Shown here piece by piece: positions 42,690 to 52,053 of a DNA stretch of 64,000 nt (positions within the stretch are counted from its first letter, which is position 1; each line of letters begins with the position of its first letter). The stretch spans positions 186,001 to 250,000 of the forward strand of contig NZ_LRRU01000022.1 of assembly GCF_001641615.1 (NCBI RefSeq), written 5' to 3'. Origin of the DNA: Pseudoalteromonas gelatinilytica. Lineage in GTDB: Bacteria; Pseudomonadota; Gammaproteobacteria; Enterobacterales; Alteromonadaceae. A model generated the notes under the pieces. It had not been told where the DNA came from. It did not search any database and worked only from the letters and a program-made list of their open reading frames with translations. Position numbers and translations under genes: made by a program.

Positions 42690-43310
42690 TTGTTACACAT
42701 TAAGGCCGTCACCTGCATCAAGCAAGATCGTTGTTTGTTTGCGGATCTTAATTTCAGCTTGAAATCGGGACAAATTATGCAATTAGCTGGTCCGAATGGG
42801 GCTGGTAAAACATCATTATTGCGTATTATCGCGGGTTTCGCTATGGCGGATGAAGGCGATGTATTTTTCCAAGAGCGTTCTATTTCAAAATACTATGATG
42901 AATATGCACAAGAGCTGCTGTTCATTGGCCATAAAACGGGTGTAAATACACAGCTTACCGCCCTAGAAAATGTCGCATTTTGGCTAAAAATTAATGGCTA
43001 CGATAGTAAACAAGACTTGTATCCGATCCTAGCTAAAATTGGCTTGGTAGGTCTTGAAGATGTGCCTGTTCGTATGTTGTCAGCAGGGCAACAGCGCCGT
43101 GTAGCTCTAGTTAGGCTGTGGTTAAACAATGCCAAACTATGGATCCTTGATGAGCCATTTACTGCACTTGATAAAAGCGGTGTTGCATTTTTGCAAGAAC
43201 GTTTTGTCGAGCACTTAAATGCAGGTGGGGCGATTCTTTTAACCACTCACCAAGATTTAACAACACAATTTAGTGATCTAAAAACAGTGACTTTGGAGTA
43301 TCGCCACTGA
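42690..43310 (+). CDS. ccmA: Cytochrome c biogenesis ATP-binding export protein CcmA
   Basis: CcmA is the ATPase of the CcmABCD complex that releases holo-CcmE. The 206-residue ABC protein has Walker A GPNGAGKTSLLRIIAG near residue 36, signature LSAGQQRRVAL, Walker B LWILDEPFTALD and the H-loop LLTTHQD. The start appears to be TTG at 42690: a TAG lies in frame 15 bases upstream and no other start gives the full fold. AGAGA is about 11 bases before it. The stop overlaps the ccmB ATG. Confidence 0.93.
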   Translation: MLHIKAVTCIKQDRCLFADLNFSLKSGQIMQLAGPNGAGKTSLLRIIAGFAMADEGDVFFQERSISKYYDEYAQELLFIGHKTGVNTQLTALENVAFWLKINGYDSKQDLYPILAKIGLVGLEDVPVRMLSAGQQRRVALVRLWLNNAKLWILDEPFTALDKSGVAFLQERFVEHLNAGGAILLTTHQDLTTQFSDLKTVTLEYRH

Positions 43311-43996
43311 TGGTAAAACAGCATTCGTATTGGCAATTATTCTCTGCGGTTTTTTCTAAAGATCTTAAATTAGCGTTTCGTCAGCGTGCTGAAATCGTTA
43401 ACCCTATCTTGTTTTTTCTGATTGTTATTACACTTTTTCCGTTAGCAATTGGCCCTGAGCCCGGTCTACTTGCTCGTATGGCGCCAGGCATTATTTGGGT
43501 CGCTGCATTACTGTCAACCATGTTAGGCCTTGATAAGCTATTTCGCGATGACTATCACGACGGAACATTAGAGCAATTAATCGCGTCGTCATACCCATTA
43601 CCGTTGACGGTGCTTGCAAAAGTGGCTGCTCATTGGGTGATCACGGGGCTGCCATTAGTACTGATGACGCCGGTATTTGCTTTGTTATTGAATTTAGAAA
43701 GTTCAGCGCTGTTAGCAACCGTTCTAACATTATTGTTGGGTACGCCATTGCTTAGCTTCATTGGCGCAATTGGCGCTGGACTGACTGTGGGACTGCAAAA
43801 AGGCGGTATTTTGATGAGTTTGCTTGTTTTGCCTTTGTATATCCCTGTACTAATTTTTGCAACCTCGGCTATTGATACCAGCTCTATGGAGCTTGCCTAT
43901 AGCGGGCAGCTTGCAATCCTTGGTGCCATGCTAATCGTAGCGATTATAGCGGCGCCAATTGCCATATCGTCAGCATTGAAAGTGAGTGTAAGTTAA
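43310..43996 (+). CDS. ccmB: Heme exporter membrane subunit CcmB
   Basis: CcmB is the six-helix membrane subunit of the CcmABCD ABC complex. The 228-residue protein has KDLKLAFRQRAEIVNPILFFLIVITLFPLAIGPEPGLLARMAPGIIWVAALLSTMLGLDKLFRDDYHDGTLEQL, which is typical of the family. It overlaps ccmA by one base (TGATG) and precedes ccmC. Confidence 0.94.
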   Translation: MVKQHSYWQLFSAVFSKDLKLAFRQRAEIVNPILFFLIVITLFPLAIGPEPGLLARMAPGIIWVAALLSTMLGLDKLFRDDYHDGTLEQLIASSYPLPLTVLAKVAAHWVITGLPLVLMTPVFALLLNLESSALLATVLTLLLGTPLLSFIGAIGAGLTVGLQKGGILMSLLVLPLYIPVLIFATSAIDTSSMELAYSGQLAILGAMLIVAIIAAPIAISSALKVSVS

Positions 43997-43997
43997 T

Positions 43998-44735
43998 ATG
44001 TGGAAGTGGTTACATCCCTACGCAAAAGCAGATCGTGCTTACCAATTGTGTAACACCTTACTGCCTTATTTCGCCGTCGTTACGGTGGTTTGTATGATTG
44101 TTGGATGGGTCTGGGGGCTTGCTTATGCCCCTGCCGATTACCAACAAAAAGACAGCTACCGAATTATTTTTATCCATGTGCCTTCAGCTATTTTATCTAT
44201 GGGCGCTTACTCTTCTATGGCGATTGCAGCAGTGATCGCACTAGTATGGCAATTACGTAATGCAGAGCTTGCTGTGATTGCAATTGCACCCGTTGGGGCA
44301 TGTGTGACAGCGATAGCATTAATCACCGGTGCAGCATGGGGTAAACCTATGTGGGGCGCATGGTGGGTATGGGATGCACGCCTTACGTCTGAGCTTATTC
44401 TGTTATTTTTGTATTTAGGCGTTTTATCGCTTTATCATGCTTTTGAAGATAAAAAAGCAGCGGGTCGCGCAGCGTGTATTTTAGCCATTGTTGGGGTTAT
44501 CAACTTACCGATTATTCACTTCTCGGTAGAGTGGTGGAATACCTTGCACCAAGGTGCAACTATTACAAAATTTGATACTAAAGCCATTGATCCAAGTATG
44601 TTTTGGCCATTAATGGTGAACATTGTTGCGTTTGCAGGTTTTGTTGGTGTGGTGACCTTAATTCGCCTTAAAAACGAAATTTTACAACGTGAAAAGCACC
44701 GCCCGTGGGTGCGTGATATGCTTGAGCGAGGTTAA
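43998..44735 (+). CDS. ccmC: Heme handling membrane protein CcmC
   Basis: CcmC loads heme onto CcmE. The 245-residue protein has six membrane segments and the tryptophan-rich WWD motif (GKPMWGAWWVWDARLTSELI, near residues 114-133) between two conserved His residues that ligate heme (IHVPSAILSMG and IHFSVEWWNTLHQGATI). It starts 1 base after ccmB. Confidence 0.95.
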   Translation: MWKWLHPYAKADRAYQLCNTLLPYFAVVTVVCMIVGWVWGLAYAPADYQQKDSYRIIFIHVPSAILSMGAYSSMAIAAVIALVWQLRNAELAVIAIAPVGACVTAIALITGAAWGKPMWGAWWVWDARLTSELILLFLYLGVLSLYHAFEDKKAAGRAACILAIVGVINLPIIHFSVEWWNTLHQGATITKFDTKAIDPSMFWPLMVNIVAFAGFVGVVTLIRLKNEILQREKHRPWVRDMLERG

Positions 44736-44737
44736 TC

Positions 44738-44941
44738 ATGCAGTTTGATTCTTTTGCAGATTTTATTGCCATGGGTGGCTATGGCTTTTATGTTTGGTTG
44801 TCTTTTGGCAGCTGTGCATTGATTTTACTCGGTATTTTATTTAGTTCGTTAAACGATACAAAACGTATTTTCTCTTCAGTAAAGCAGCAAGCACTACGTG
44901 AAGAGCGCATTAAGAAAGCGAAGCAAGAGGCAGGGCAATGA
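44738..44941 (+). CDS. ccmD: Heme exporter small subunit CcmD
   Basis: CcmD is a small single-span protein needed to release holo-CcmE. The 67-residue product has FIAMGGYGFYVWLSFGSCALILLGILF, the family's membrane segment, and a basic cytoplasmic tail (REERIKKAKQEAGQ). It overlaps ccmE by 4 bases. Confidence 0.9.
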   Translation: MQFDSFADFIAMGGYGFYVWLSFGSCALILLGILFSSLNDTKRIFSSVKQQALREERIKKAKQEAGQ

Positions 44942-45417
44942 ATCCAAGACGTAAAAAACGTTTATTAGCTGTTGTAGCCATTATTTTTGGTGTGGGTGCA
45001 ACCATTGGTTTAGTGCTGTACGCACTGCAAGAAAACATTAATTTGTTCTATACCCCAAGCGAACTTGTTGAGGGTAAAGGCCCGAACAAAGAAAAACCGC
45101 ATGTCGGTCAAAAGCTCCGCATTGGTGGTATGGTTGTACCTGGCTCAGTTGTACGTGACGAAGCAAGCTTGAAAGTGAGCTTCAAATTGATCGATAAAGG
45201 CCCTATGGTGACAATTAATTATCAAGGGATATTGCCGGACTTATTCCGTGAAGGCCAAGGGATTGTGGCACAGGGCGTGTTAGTAAAAGCCAATGAAATT
45301 GATGCCTTTGAAGTGCTTGCAAAGCATGATGAAGAATACATGCCAGCAGAGGTTGCTGAAGCTGTGAAGGGTATCAAACACGAGAAACCGACGTATAACT
45401 TAGATAGCGGCAATTAA
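44938..45417 (+). CDS. ccmE: Heme chaperone CcmE
   Basis: CcmE carries heme covalently to CcmF. The 159-residue protein has an N-terminal anchor (RLLAVVAIIFGVGATIGLVLYAL) and an OB-fold domain. The heme-binding His sits in EVLAKHDEEYMPAEV (about residue 131), and the following Tyr is also conserved. A start overlapping ccmD fits the usual operon. Confidence 0.95.
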   Translation: MNPRRKKRLLAVVAIIFGVGATIGLVLYALQENINLFYTPSELVEGKGPNKEKPHVGQKLRIGGMVVPGSVVRDEASLKVSFKLIDKGPMVTINYQGILPDLFREGQGIVAQGVLVKANEIDAFEVLAKHDEEYMPAEVAEAVKGIKHEKPTYNLDSGN

Positions 45418-45418
45418 T

Positions 45419-47374
45419 ATGATCCCAGAACTCGGTTATTTTTCTTTAACACTGGCCATGGTGCTCAGTGTTTTACTGTGTATTTTTCCTTTGTGGGGGG
45501 CGCATACCGGCAATTTACGTTTAATGCGCGCAGCCCCATCACTGGCAATTGGTCAGTTCGTCTTTGTGCTTTTATCATTTGCAGCACTTATTTATGCCAG
45601 TTTAACCGATGACTTTACCGTTTCGTATGTTGCTTATCACTCAAGTAGCACCTTACCTTGGTACTACAAAATTACCTCGACATGGGGTGGCCATGAGGGA
45701 GCAATTTTACTTTGGTTAGTGATGCAAGCGGGTTGGACAGCGGTTGTTGCAATGCGCTCGCAATCATTACCTTGGGTTTTACGTGCCCGAGTACTCGGTG
45801 TACTAGGCTTTTTAGGCGTTGGCTTTATGCTTTACACCTTATTAATGTCGAGCCCATTTGAGCGCCTATTACCGTATTTCCCAGTTGAAGGTCGCGATTT
45901 AAATCCGTTATTGCAAGACCCTGGCATGATTATTCACCCGCCATTGCTTTATATGGGCTATGTGGGTTTATCTGTGTCGTTCTCATTTGCTATTGCGGCA
46001 CTACTTACCGGAAAGCTTGATAATACCTGGGCTAAGTGGTCTCGTCCTTGGACAATGACTGCATGGGGCTTTTTAACACTCGGTATTACCATCGGTAGTT
46101 GGTGGGCATACTCAGAACTTGGCTGGGGTGGCTGGTGGTTCTGGGATCCAGTTGAAAACGCATCATTAATGCCATGGCTTGTGGCAACCGCATTGTTGCA
46201 CTCATTATCAACCACCGAAAAGCGTGGTGTCTTTAAGTCTTGGACGGTATTACTCGCTATTGCAGCATTCTCTTTGAGCTTACTGGGTACCTTTATTGTG
46301 CGCTCGGGTATCATTGTATCTGTGCATGCATTTGCCTCAGATCCTAATCGCGGTATGTTTATTTTAGCTTTCTTAGCCATTGTTGTGGGTGGTGGTTTAT
46401 CGCTTTATGCACTGCGTGTATCACAGGTGAAAAGTGAAGGCCGTTATAAGTTTGCTTCGCGTGAAGTTGCGCTTTGGCTAAATAATATTTTCTTAGTTGT
46501 GGCAACGCTAATTGTATTGTTGGGTACATTATTGCCAATGATCCACAAAGAACTTGGCTTAGGCAGTATCTCGATTGGTGAACCATTCTTCAACAAGATG
46601 TTTGCGATTCTACTGGTTCCGTTTGCCATTTTAATGGGCATGGGCCCGCTATTACGCTGGAAACAAAATAAATGGTCGATGCTGCAAAATAAATTTGCAC
46701 TCTCGGCCTTCGTAAGCCTAGTAGCAACAGCAGCGTGGTTATATTCAAGCTACGATGTGATTGCACCTATTACCTTTATTGCAACAACATTAGCGGTATG
46801 GATTTTTGTTACTACTTTGGTTGATTTAGCGGCAAAAGTAACTATTCATAGCTCGCTTGGCGAAGGCTTTAAACGATTAGGGTTAAGTTATTGGGCGATG
46901 GTTTTAGGTCACATTGGTTTAGCATTTGTGATTGCTGGCGTAACGCTAACCTCTGCTTACTCAGTTGAGCGTGATGTATCAATGAAGCCAGGCGAAACCG
47001 TGGCATTAAATGAATACCAGTACCGCTTTGATGGTGTTAAAACAATTCGTGGTGCTAACTATAGCGGCCATGCTGGTGTTGTCACCGTACTGAAAAACGA
47101 TAAACAAGTAACCGTGTTACACGCTGAGAAACGTCGTTATGACATCGGTATGCAATTTATGACAGAAGCCGCTGTGGATGCTGGTTTTACACGTGACTTG
47201 TATTTAGCACTGGGCGAGCAATTAAGCCAAGGTGCGTGGTCGTTACGTATTTACCATAAACCGTATGTTCGTTGGATGTGGCTCGGTGGTATTTTAATTT
47301 CATTGGCTGGCTTTTTAGTGCTTGGTGATAAACGCTATCGCCAAAAATCGACTAAGCAGGAGGCATCAGCATGA
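45419..47374 (+). CDS. ccmF: Heme lyase CcmF
   Basis: CcmF attaches heme to apocytochrome c. The 651-residue membrane protein has about 15 segments and the WWD motif in ELGWGGWWFWDPVENASLMPW near residue 240. Conserved His residues occur in WGGHEGAILLW, IIHPPLLYMGY and the C-terminal part. It overlaps ccmG by 4 bases. Confidence 0.96.
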   Translation: MIPELGYFSLTLAMVLSVLLCIFPLWGAHTGNLRLMRAAPSLAIGQFVFVLLSFAALIYASLTDDFTVSYVAYHSSSTLPWYYKITSTWGGHEGAILLWLVMQAGWTAVVAMRSQSLPWVLRARVLGVLGFLGVGFMLYTLLMSSPFERLLPYFPVEGRDLNPLLQDPGMIIHPPLLYMGYVGLSVSFSFAIAALLTGKLDNTWAKWSRPWTMTAWGFLTLGITIGSWWAYSELGWGGWWFWDPVENASLMPWLVATALLHSLSTTEKRGVFKSWTVLLAIAAFSLSLLGTFIVRSGIIVSVHAFASDPNRGMFILAFLAIVVGGGLSLYALRVSQVKSEGRYKFASREVALWLNNIFLVVATLIVLLGTLLPMIHKELGLGSISIGEPFFNKMFAILLVPFAILMGMGPLLRWKQNKWSMLQNKFALSAFVSLVATAAWLYSSYDVIAPITFIATTLAVWIFVTTLVDLAAKVTIHSSLGEGFKRLGLSYWAMVLGHIGLAFVIAGVTLTSAYSVERDVSMKPGETVALNEYQYRFDGVKTIRGANYSGHAGVVTVLKNDKQVTVLHAEKRRYDIGMQFMTEAAVDAGFTRDLYLALGEQLSQGAWSLRIYHKPYVRWMWLGGILISLAGFLVLGDKRYRQKSTKQEASA

Positions 47375-47940
47375 ACCGTAAACTACTCGCGCTAGCACCG
47401 TTACTGGTTTTTGTTTTACTGTGTGTGTTTTTATACCAAGGTTTGTTTGCTAATCCGCGTGAGCTACAAACAGGGCGTATTGGACACGCGATGCCTGCAT
47501 TCAATTTGCCCGATTTGATGGATGAGTCAAAACGTTGGACAGATGCCGACTTAAAGGGTGAAGTGTACCTACTTAATGTGTGGGGCACATGGTGCCCGAC
47601 CTGTTTAGCTGAGTTAGGTTACTTGACTGAGCTAAGAGAGCAGGGTGTTAAGATTGTTGGCTTATACTACGAGCAAGGCTACGACCCAGACTTTGATGGC
47701 CAGTTTGATATTAACGCACTACGCGAAGATGTCACCAGTATGCTTAATCGTGCTGGCGACCCGTATCAATTCAATATCTTAGATTTAAAACGCACATTAG
47801 CCCTTGATTTAGGGGTGTCTGGCGCGCCAGAAACCTTCTTAGTTGATAAGCAAGGCACCATTTTGCTGCACCATACCGGTGATATTAACCCACGTGTATG
47901 GCGAGCTAAATTCGCACCGTTAATGCAGGAGCTACAGTAA
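47371..47940 (+). CDS. ccmG: Thiol:disulfide interchange protein CcmG (DsbE)
   Basis: CcmG reduces apocytochrome c or CcmH thiols in the periplasm. The 189-residue protein has an N-terminal anchor (LLALAPLLVFVLLCVFLYQG) and a thioredoxin fold with active site NVWGTWCPTCLAEL near residue 75. The cis-Pro-containing GVSGAPETFLVDK is present, as is typical of this family. It overlaps ccmF and ccmH. Confidence 0.94.
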   Translation: MNRKLLALAPLLVFVLLCVFLYQGLFANPRELQTGRIGHAMPAFNLPDLMDESKRWTDADLKGEVYLLNVWGTWCPTCLAELGYLTELREQGVKIVGLYYEQGYDPDFDGQFDINALREDVTSMLNRAGDPYQFNILDLKRTLALDLGVSGAPETFLVDKQGTILLHHTGDINPRVWRAKFAPLMQELQ

Positions 47941-48401
47941 TGAGACTCGTGATTTTTTTAGCAAGTTTGCTTATCACGTTTAGCGCATTTGCAGAGCAAG
48001 ACAAATATCAATTTGATGATAAAGAGCAGGCCGTACGTTTCAGTGAGCTTACCAAAGAGCTGCGTTGTCCTAAATGTCAAAACCAAAACATTGCCGACTC
48101 AGACGCGGTTGTAGCCAAAGACTTGCGCGATAAAGTGTTGGCGCTGGTGAAAGATGGTAAAAGCAAAGATGAAGTCATTGATTATATGATTGACCGTTAT
48201 GGCTACTTTGTACATTACGACCCACCTGTAACGCCAGCAACGTTAGTGTTATGGGTATTGCCAGTATTGATTGTGGTACTTGGCTTTGGCTTTATCGTTT
48301 TACGCCAACGTAAGGCATCAGTAAAACAAACATGGACAGAGCAAGACGAAGCGTTACTTGCAAAGTTAATTGAACAAAATCAACGTCAGGAGCAAAGCTA
48401 G
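47940..48401 (+). CDS. ccmH: Cytochrome c-type biogenesis protein CcmH
   Basis: CcmH holds apocytochrome c near CcmF. The 153-residue protein has a signal peptide (RLVIFLASLLITFSAFAEQ), the conserved redox motif LRCPKCQNQNIADSDA near residue 41, and a C-terminal membrane anchor (LVLWVLPVLIVVLGFGFIVL). It lies directly before ccmI, which carries the TPR part that is fused to CcmH in E. coli. Confidence 0.94.
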   Translation: MRLVIFLASLLITFSAFAEQDKYQFDDKEQAVRFSELTKELRCPKCQNQNIADSDAVVAKDLRDKVLALVKDGKSKDEVIDYMIDRYGYFVHYDPPVTPATLVLWVLPVLIVVLGFGFIVLRQRKASVKQTWTEQDEALLAKLIEQNQRQEQS

Positions 48402-49664
48402 ATGGCATTAATGTGGGCTTCTTTTGTTTTACTCACACTGATTGCATTGCTATTTGTTGTCGTACCGTTTTTTAAACGCGAACGTATTCAACGCCTTGAT
48501 CACAATGCAAACTCGGAATTAATCCGAATTTATCATCAACGTTTAGATGAGCTTAAAACTGAACTAGATAACCAACGTATTGATGCACAAATGTACGATG
48601 AGTCAGTTATCGAACAAAAGCGTCGTTTGCTCAATGAGTTGTCTCCAGAAAAAGCGTTAAACAGTAAAGGTAATAACCGTATTTTTGCACTTACTGGCGC
48701 AGGCTTTTTAATTGTTTTAACAGCCATCTTTTATGGTTATACGGGTAGCCAGCAGCAAATTAAAGGCTGGCATGACGCGATGGCAAATCTTAAGTCATAT
48801 GGCGAGCGTGCCGTGATGCAAGAAGGTGAGCCGTTAACACCAAATGAGCTACAAGCGTTTGCGTTAGCACTGCGTACTAAGCTTGATCAAAGTGGTGATG
48901 ACGAAGTGGCGTGGATGCTACTTGGTCGAGTTGCAATGTCATTAAATGAATTTGATATGGCAATGCAGTCATTTGATAAGGTTCTTAAAATGAACCCAGA
49001 TAACAAGCAAGTGCTGATCAGCTACTCGCAAGTACTGTTAATGGAAGGCAGTGATGCGAATATGTCTCGTGCTGCGACGATGTTATCAAGAGTGTTAAAA
49101 GCCGAGCCAACTAATATTGATGCAATCTCATTATTAGCCTTGATTGCGTATGAACGTAAAGATTGGCTACAAGCTAAAACTGCATTTGAAGTATTGCTTG
49201 CAAGTATGCAGCAAAACGATCCGCGTTATAGCATGATTGCAGAGCGTATTGCTGAAATTGATGCCCACTTAAATAATGAGCAGCAAACAACGAATACAGA
49301 GTTAGCAAAAGCGTCAAACAGTGAAATTAGCATCACAGTTGATTTAGACCCGGCACTGGTTGATTCACAGCCACAAAACGGTACGTTATTTGTTTTTGCT
49401 AAAGCAGCCAGTGGCCCACAAATGCCATTGGCTGTGGTTAAAATGACCGAATACAGTTTTCCGCTAACCGTGACGTTAAGTGATACGAATGCCATGGTTG
49501 ATGGCTTGAATCTATCGAGTGTAGATAAAATTATTTTAACTGCGCGTTTATCAAAAGATGCAACTGTGGTAACTTCTAGCGGCGAGTTGGAAGGCAAGTC
49601 GGATGTCTTAGAGCGTGCAAACGTTAAAGAATATTCGCTGCTAATTAATGAGTTAATACCGTAA
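48402..49664 (+). CDS. ccmI: Cytochrome c maturation TPR protein CcmI
   Basis: CcmI is the apocytochrome c chaperone. The 420-residue protein has two N-terminal membrane segments (ALMWASFVLLTLIALLFVVVPF, and FALTGAGFLIVLTAIFYGY near residue 93) and a TPR region (residues 165-290, for example WMLLGRVAMSLNEFDMAMQSFDKVLKMNPDN). A C-terminal beta-rich domain (from about residue 305) follows. It is the last gene of the ccm operon. Confidence 0.92.
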   Translation: MALMWASFVLLTLIALLFVVVPFFKRERIQRLDHNANSELIRIYHQRLDELKTELDNQRIDAQMYDESVIEQKRRLLNELSPEKALNSKGNNRIFALTGAGFLIVLTAIFYGYTGSQQQIKGWHDAMANLKSYGERAVMQEGEPLTPNELQAFALALRTKLDQSGDDEVAWMLLGRVAMSLNEFDMAMQSFDKVLKMNPDNKQVLISYSQVLLMEGSDANMSRAATMLSRVLKAEPTNIDAISLLALIAYERKDWLQAKTAFEVLLASMQQNDPRYSMIAERIAEIDAHLNNEQQTTNTELAKASNSEISITVDLDPALVDSQPQNGTLFVFAKAASGPQMPLAVVKMTEYSFPLTVTLSDTNAMVDGLNLSSVDKIILTARLSKDATVVTSSGELEGKSDVLERANVKEYSLLINELIP

Positions 49665-49673
49665 GGATAGCCG

Positions 49674-50405
49674 ATGTTTAGGCACAGTATATTTTTTATC
49701 TTTTTTGTAGTGCTTGCAGGATGCGCACAGATACCAGAAGAAAAAGTGGATGAACGAGATCCTCTGCAATCATTTAACCGTCCTATGTATGATTTTAATA
49801 TGGACGTACTTGATGCGTATATTCTTCGCCCAGCAGCCGTTGGTTACATCACAGTAACCCCCGCACCGGTTAGACGCAGTATTGTTAATTTTACCGATAA
49901 CATCACTGCACCGACTGACATGGTTAATGCTGGTTTACAGGGTAAACCGGGTAATATGGGCATTAGCTTTGCGCGTTTTTTAGTGAACTCGACGGTGGGC
50001 TTACTCGGCTTTTTTGATGTTGCTTCATCATTGGGTTTAGAAATCGTTGATGAGGACTTTGGTCAAACCCTCGGCGTATGGGGAGTGGGTGATGGTGCTT
50101 ACTTAATGATCCCAGGTATGGGGCCAAGTACTGCACGAAACTTAACCGGTGATGTGGTCGATAACTTTGTGTTACCTGAAATCACCTTAACGACGCCACA
50201 GACTATATTGGTGTTTGCACTGAAAGCAGTTGAGGCACGTGCTTCATTAATGCCGCAAGAGAGCTTATTAAATGAGTCGCTTGACCCATATATCTTTATG
50301 AAGGATATCTACTTCCAGCGTCAATTGTATGAGCTATATGACGGCAATCCGCCAGTAGAAAAAGAGCCTGATGATTTTGATGAAGACTTTTTAGAGAATC
50401 TTTAA
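49674..50405 (+). CDS. mlaA: Phospholipid-binding lipoprotein MlaA (VacJ)
   Basis: MlaA is the outer-membrane part of the Mla system that removes misplaced phospholipids. The 243-residue protein has a lipoprotein signal with lipobox LAGC at residue 17. It has the family stretch RDPLQSFNRPMYDFNMDVLDAYILRPAAVGY, and LLGFFDVASSLGLE followed by DFGQTLGVWGVGDGAYLMIPGMGPST. It follows ccmI by 9 bases but ends in its own terminator. The other mla genes are not in the window. Confidence 0.93.
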   Translation: MFRHSIFFIFFVVLAGCAQIPEEKVDERDPLQSFNRPMYDFNMDVLDAYILRPAAVGYITVTPAPVRRSIVNFTDNITAPTDMVNAGLQGKPGNMGISFARFLVNSTVGLLGFFDVASSLGLEIVDEDFGQTLGVWGVGDGAYLMIPGMGPSTARNLTGDVVDNFVLPEITLTTPQTILVFALKAVEARASLMPQESLLNESLDPYIFMKDIYFQRQLYELYDGNPPVEKEPDDFDEDFLENL

Positions 50406-50420
50406 GATTATTCAACTCAA

Positions 50421-50448
50421 AAAAATGCCAGCAATTGCTGGCATTTTT
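50421..50448. terminator. Bidirectional terminator between mlaA and the EAL-HDOD gene
   Basis: AAAAATGCCAGC and GCTGGCATTTTT form a perfect 12-bp stem with an AATT loop. T-tracts occur on both strands, serving two convergent genes. Confidence 0.88.
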
Positions 50449-50470
50449 TATATCTTTAAGCGAATTGGTA

Positions 50471-51694
50471 TTAATCCCCAAACACACTCATTTGGTCATT
50501 AGACCAACTTAATGCATCGTGGTAAGCGTCTGGTACTTCTTCAGGCTTAAGACCCAACTGCTGTTGGATTTCTTTCGCTTTTTCCCAATCTGCTTGCTCA
50601 TAAAATTTTACAAGGTTTAGATAGGTAGCGAGTAAGCCTTCACCTTTAAGCAGCGCATCTTTTATTTCGACGGTTAGCGGTAGCTTATTCATTACGCTTG
50701 GCATGTCTTCATCTAAGATAGCATCCATCAACGACATCATACCCGTTAAGAATGCCATACCTGTATCTCGCAATTTGCCGTGGCTGATTGCGAGTAATTC
50801 AGCAAACCGAGCACGGGTTAACGAAAGGCGAATAAGCTCAGCAGGTTTATCCGCTGAAACTTGAGCTGCAAATAGCAGCGACAAGAAACGTTTAATTTCT
50901 TCACTACCTAATACGATAAGTGCTTGTTTAATAGTACTGATTTCAGCGCGACGTTTAAAGGCCGCTGAGTTTGAGTAGCGTAGCAACTTATAAGACAAGT
51001 TAACGTCACGTTCAAACACCTCAGTGATTTTTCTGAGGTTTAAATCAATACTCGATGTTTCGTATAGAAGCTCGGCAAGAGCCATCTCAGAAGGTGGTAA
51101 AGTTTTACTTTGTACCATCTCAGGTTTCGAAAAGAAAAAGCCTTGAAAGTAGCTAAAGCCCATTTCTAGAGCCAGCTGATATTTCTCGTATGTTTCCACT
51201 TTTTCGGCAAGCAACTTGATATGCGGATGAGGTTTGATTGCCTCAATAACCGCTTCAATTGACTCTTGATCGCAGGTTAAAAAGTCAATTTTGATCATAT
51301 CGATATACGGATAAAAATGACGCCAGACAGGTTGGTGTATGTAATCATCAAGTGCCAGTGTATAGCCTCGCTCTTTTAGATCTTTAACCAGCGCAAGTAA
51401 ACGTTTACCAGGTTGAATAGTTTCAAGAATTTCGACAACGACTTGTTCTTTACCCAATAAAAGTGGGTAGCCTTTTTGGAGTGTCTCTAAAGTGAAATTA
51501 ATGTACGCTGGTTTGTTATCCGTTAAATCTTCTAAACCAAAATTGAACTGACTACCTTCAATGAGTCGTGATGTTGCTTCATCGCCATCAATGTCTGGAA
51601 ACACGTTATCTACGCCATCCCTAAACAGGAGTTCGTAGCCGACAAGTTTCTTTTCCTTATCTAAAATAGGTTGGCGTGCAGCGTAAAAATACAT
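50471..51694 (-). CDS. EAL-HDOD signalling protein (YuxH family), EAL degenerate
   Basis: The 407-residue protein joins an N-terminal EAL-like domain (to about 205) and an HDOD domain (about 205-400). The EAL signature reads GYELLFRDG. The phosphodiesterase motifs are changed: ALDDYIHQP for the usual DDFGTG, KIDFLTCD for KIDR, and LAEKVETYE for AEGVET, so c-di-GMP hydrolysis is unlikely. The HDOD part (NLSYKLLRYSNSAAFKRRAEISTIKQALIVLGSEEIKRFLSLL) is of the HD-output class. Such proteins act as regulators of motility in related bacteria. The gene has an isolated position. Confidence 0.88.
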   Translation of the reverse strand: MYFYAARQPILDKEKKLVGYELLFRDGVDNVFPDIDGDEATSRLIEGSQFNFGLEDLTDNKPAYINFTLETLQKGYPLLLGKEQVVVEILETIQPGKRLLALVKDLKERGYTLALDDYIHQPVWRHFYPYIDMIKIDFLTCDQESIEAVIEAIKPHPHIKLLAEKVETYEKYQLALEMGFSYFQGFFFSKPEMVQSKTLPPSEMALAELLYETSSIDLNLRKITEVFERDVNLSYKLLRYSNSAAFKRRAEISTIKQALIVLGSEEIKRFLSLLFAAQVSADKPAELIRLSLTRARFAELLAISHGKLRDTGMAFLTGMMSLMDAILDEDMPSVMNKLPLTVEIKDALLKGEGLLATYLNLVKFYEQADWEKAKEIQQQLGLKPEEVPDAYHDALSWSNDQMSVFGD

Positions 51695-52053
51695 AGTCCT
51701 AGCATGTCCACTTCGGTTAATTCATTTATCCATGAGCAATATATGCCATTGTGCCTGAAATAGCATTAATTAAATGCGCGTATTTGAGGATAAATACTGA
51801 TTTTGTTTTGATCTTAAGACTAGGATAAATTGTGATGAAATTCTATAACTTGCGATTAAATATCACATTTTTGTTATGAAAAGGTTGTAATTCTGTGCCA
51901 TGTCACTCAACGGCTTGATTGGAGTTGTAGGGGGGAAGCGTGTTATAGTCATGGGTGATATCGGTTTTTACCCCAATAATGTCTTTAAATTAAATAACTT
52001 GCGAGTCATTATTCGGATTAAAAGCCAACATTAATCAATTATTGGAGGCTAAT
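51695..52053. other. Intergenic region between the EAL-HDOD gene and putP
   Basis: These 359 bases hold no open frame of note. They are AT-rich, with a G-run (51930-51935), a possible -10 box TATAGT at 51944-51949 with no convincing -35, and no hairpin that I could find. It should hold the divergent promoters of the two genes. Confidence 0.6.

Noticed and set aside
45958..46380. Open frame of 140 codons on the minus strand opposite ccmF
   Set aside because: Lies wholly within ccmF, has no start context and no recognisable domain.
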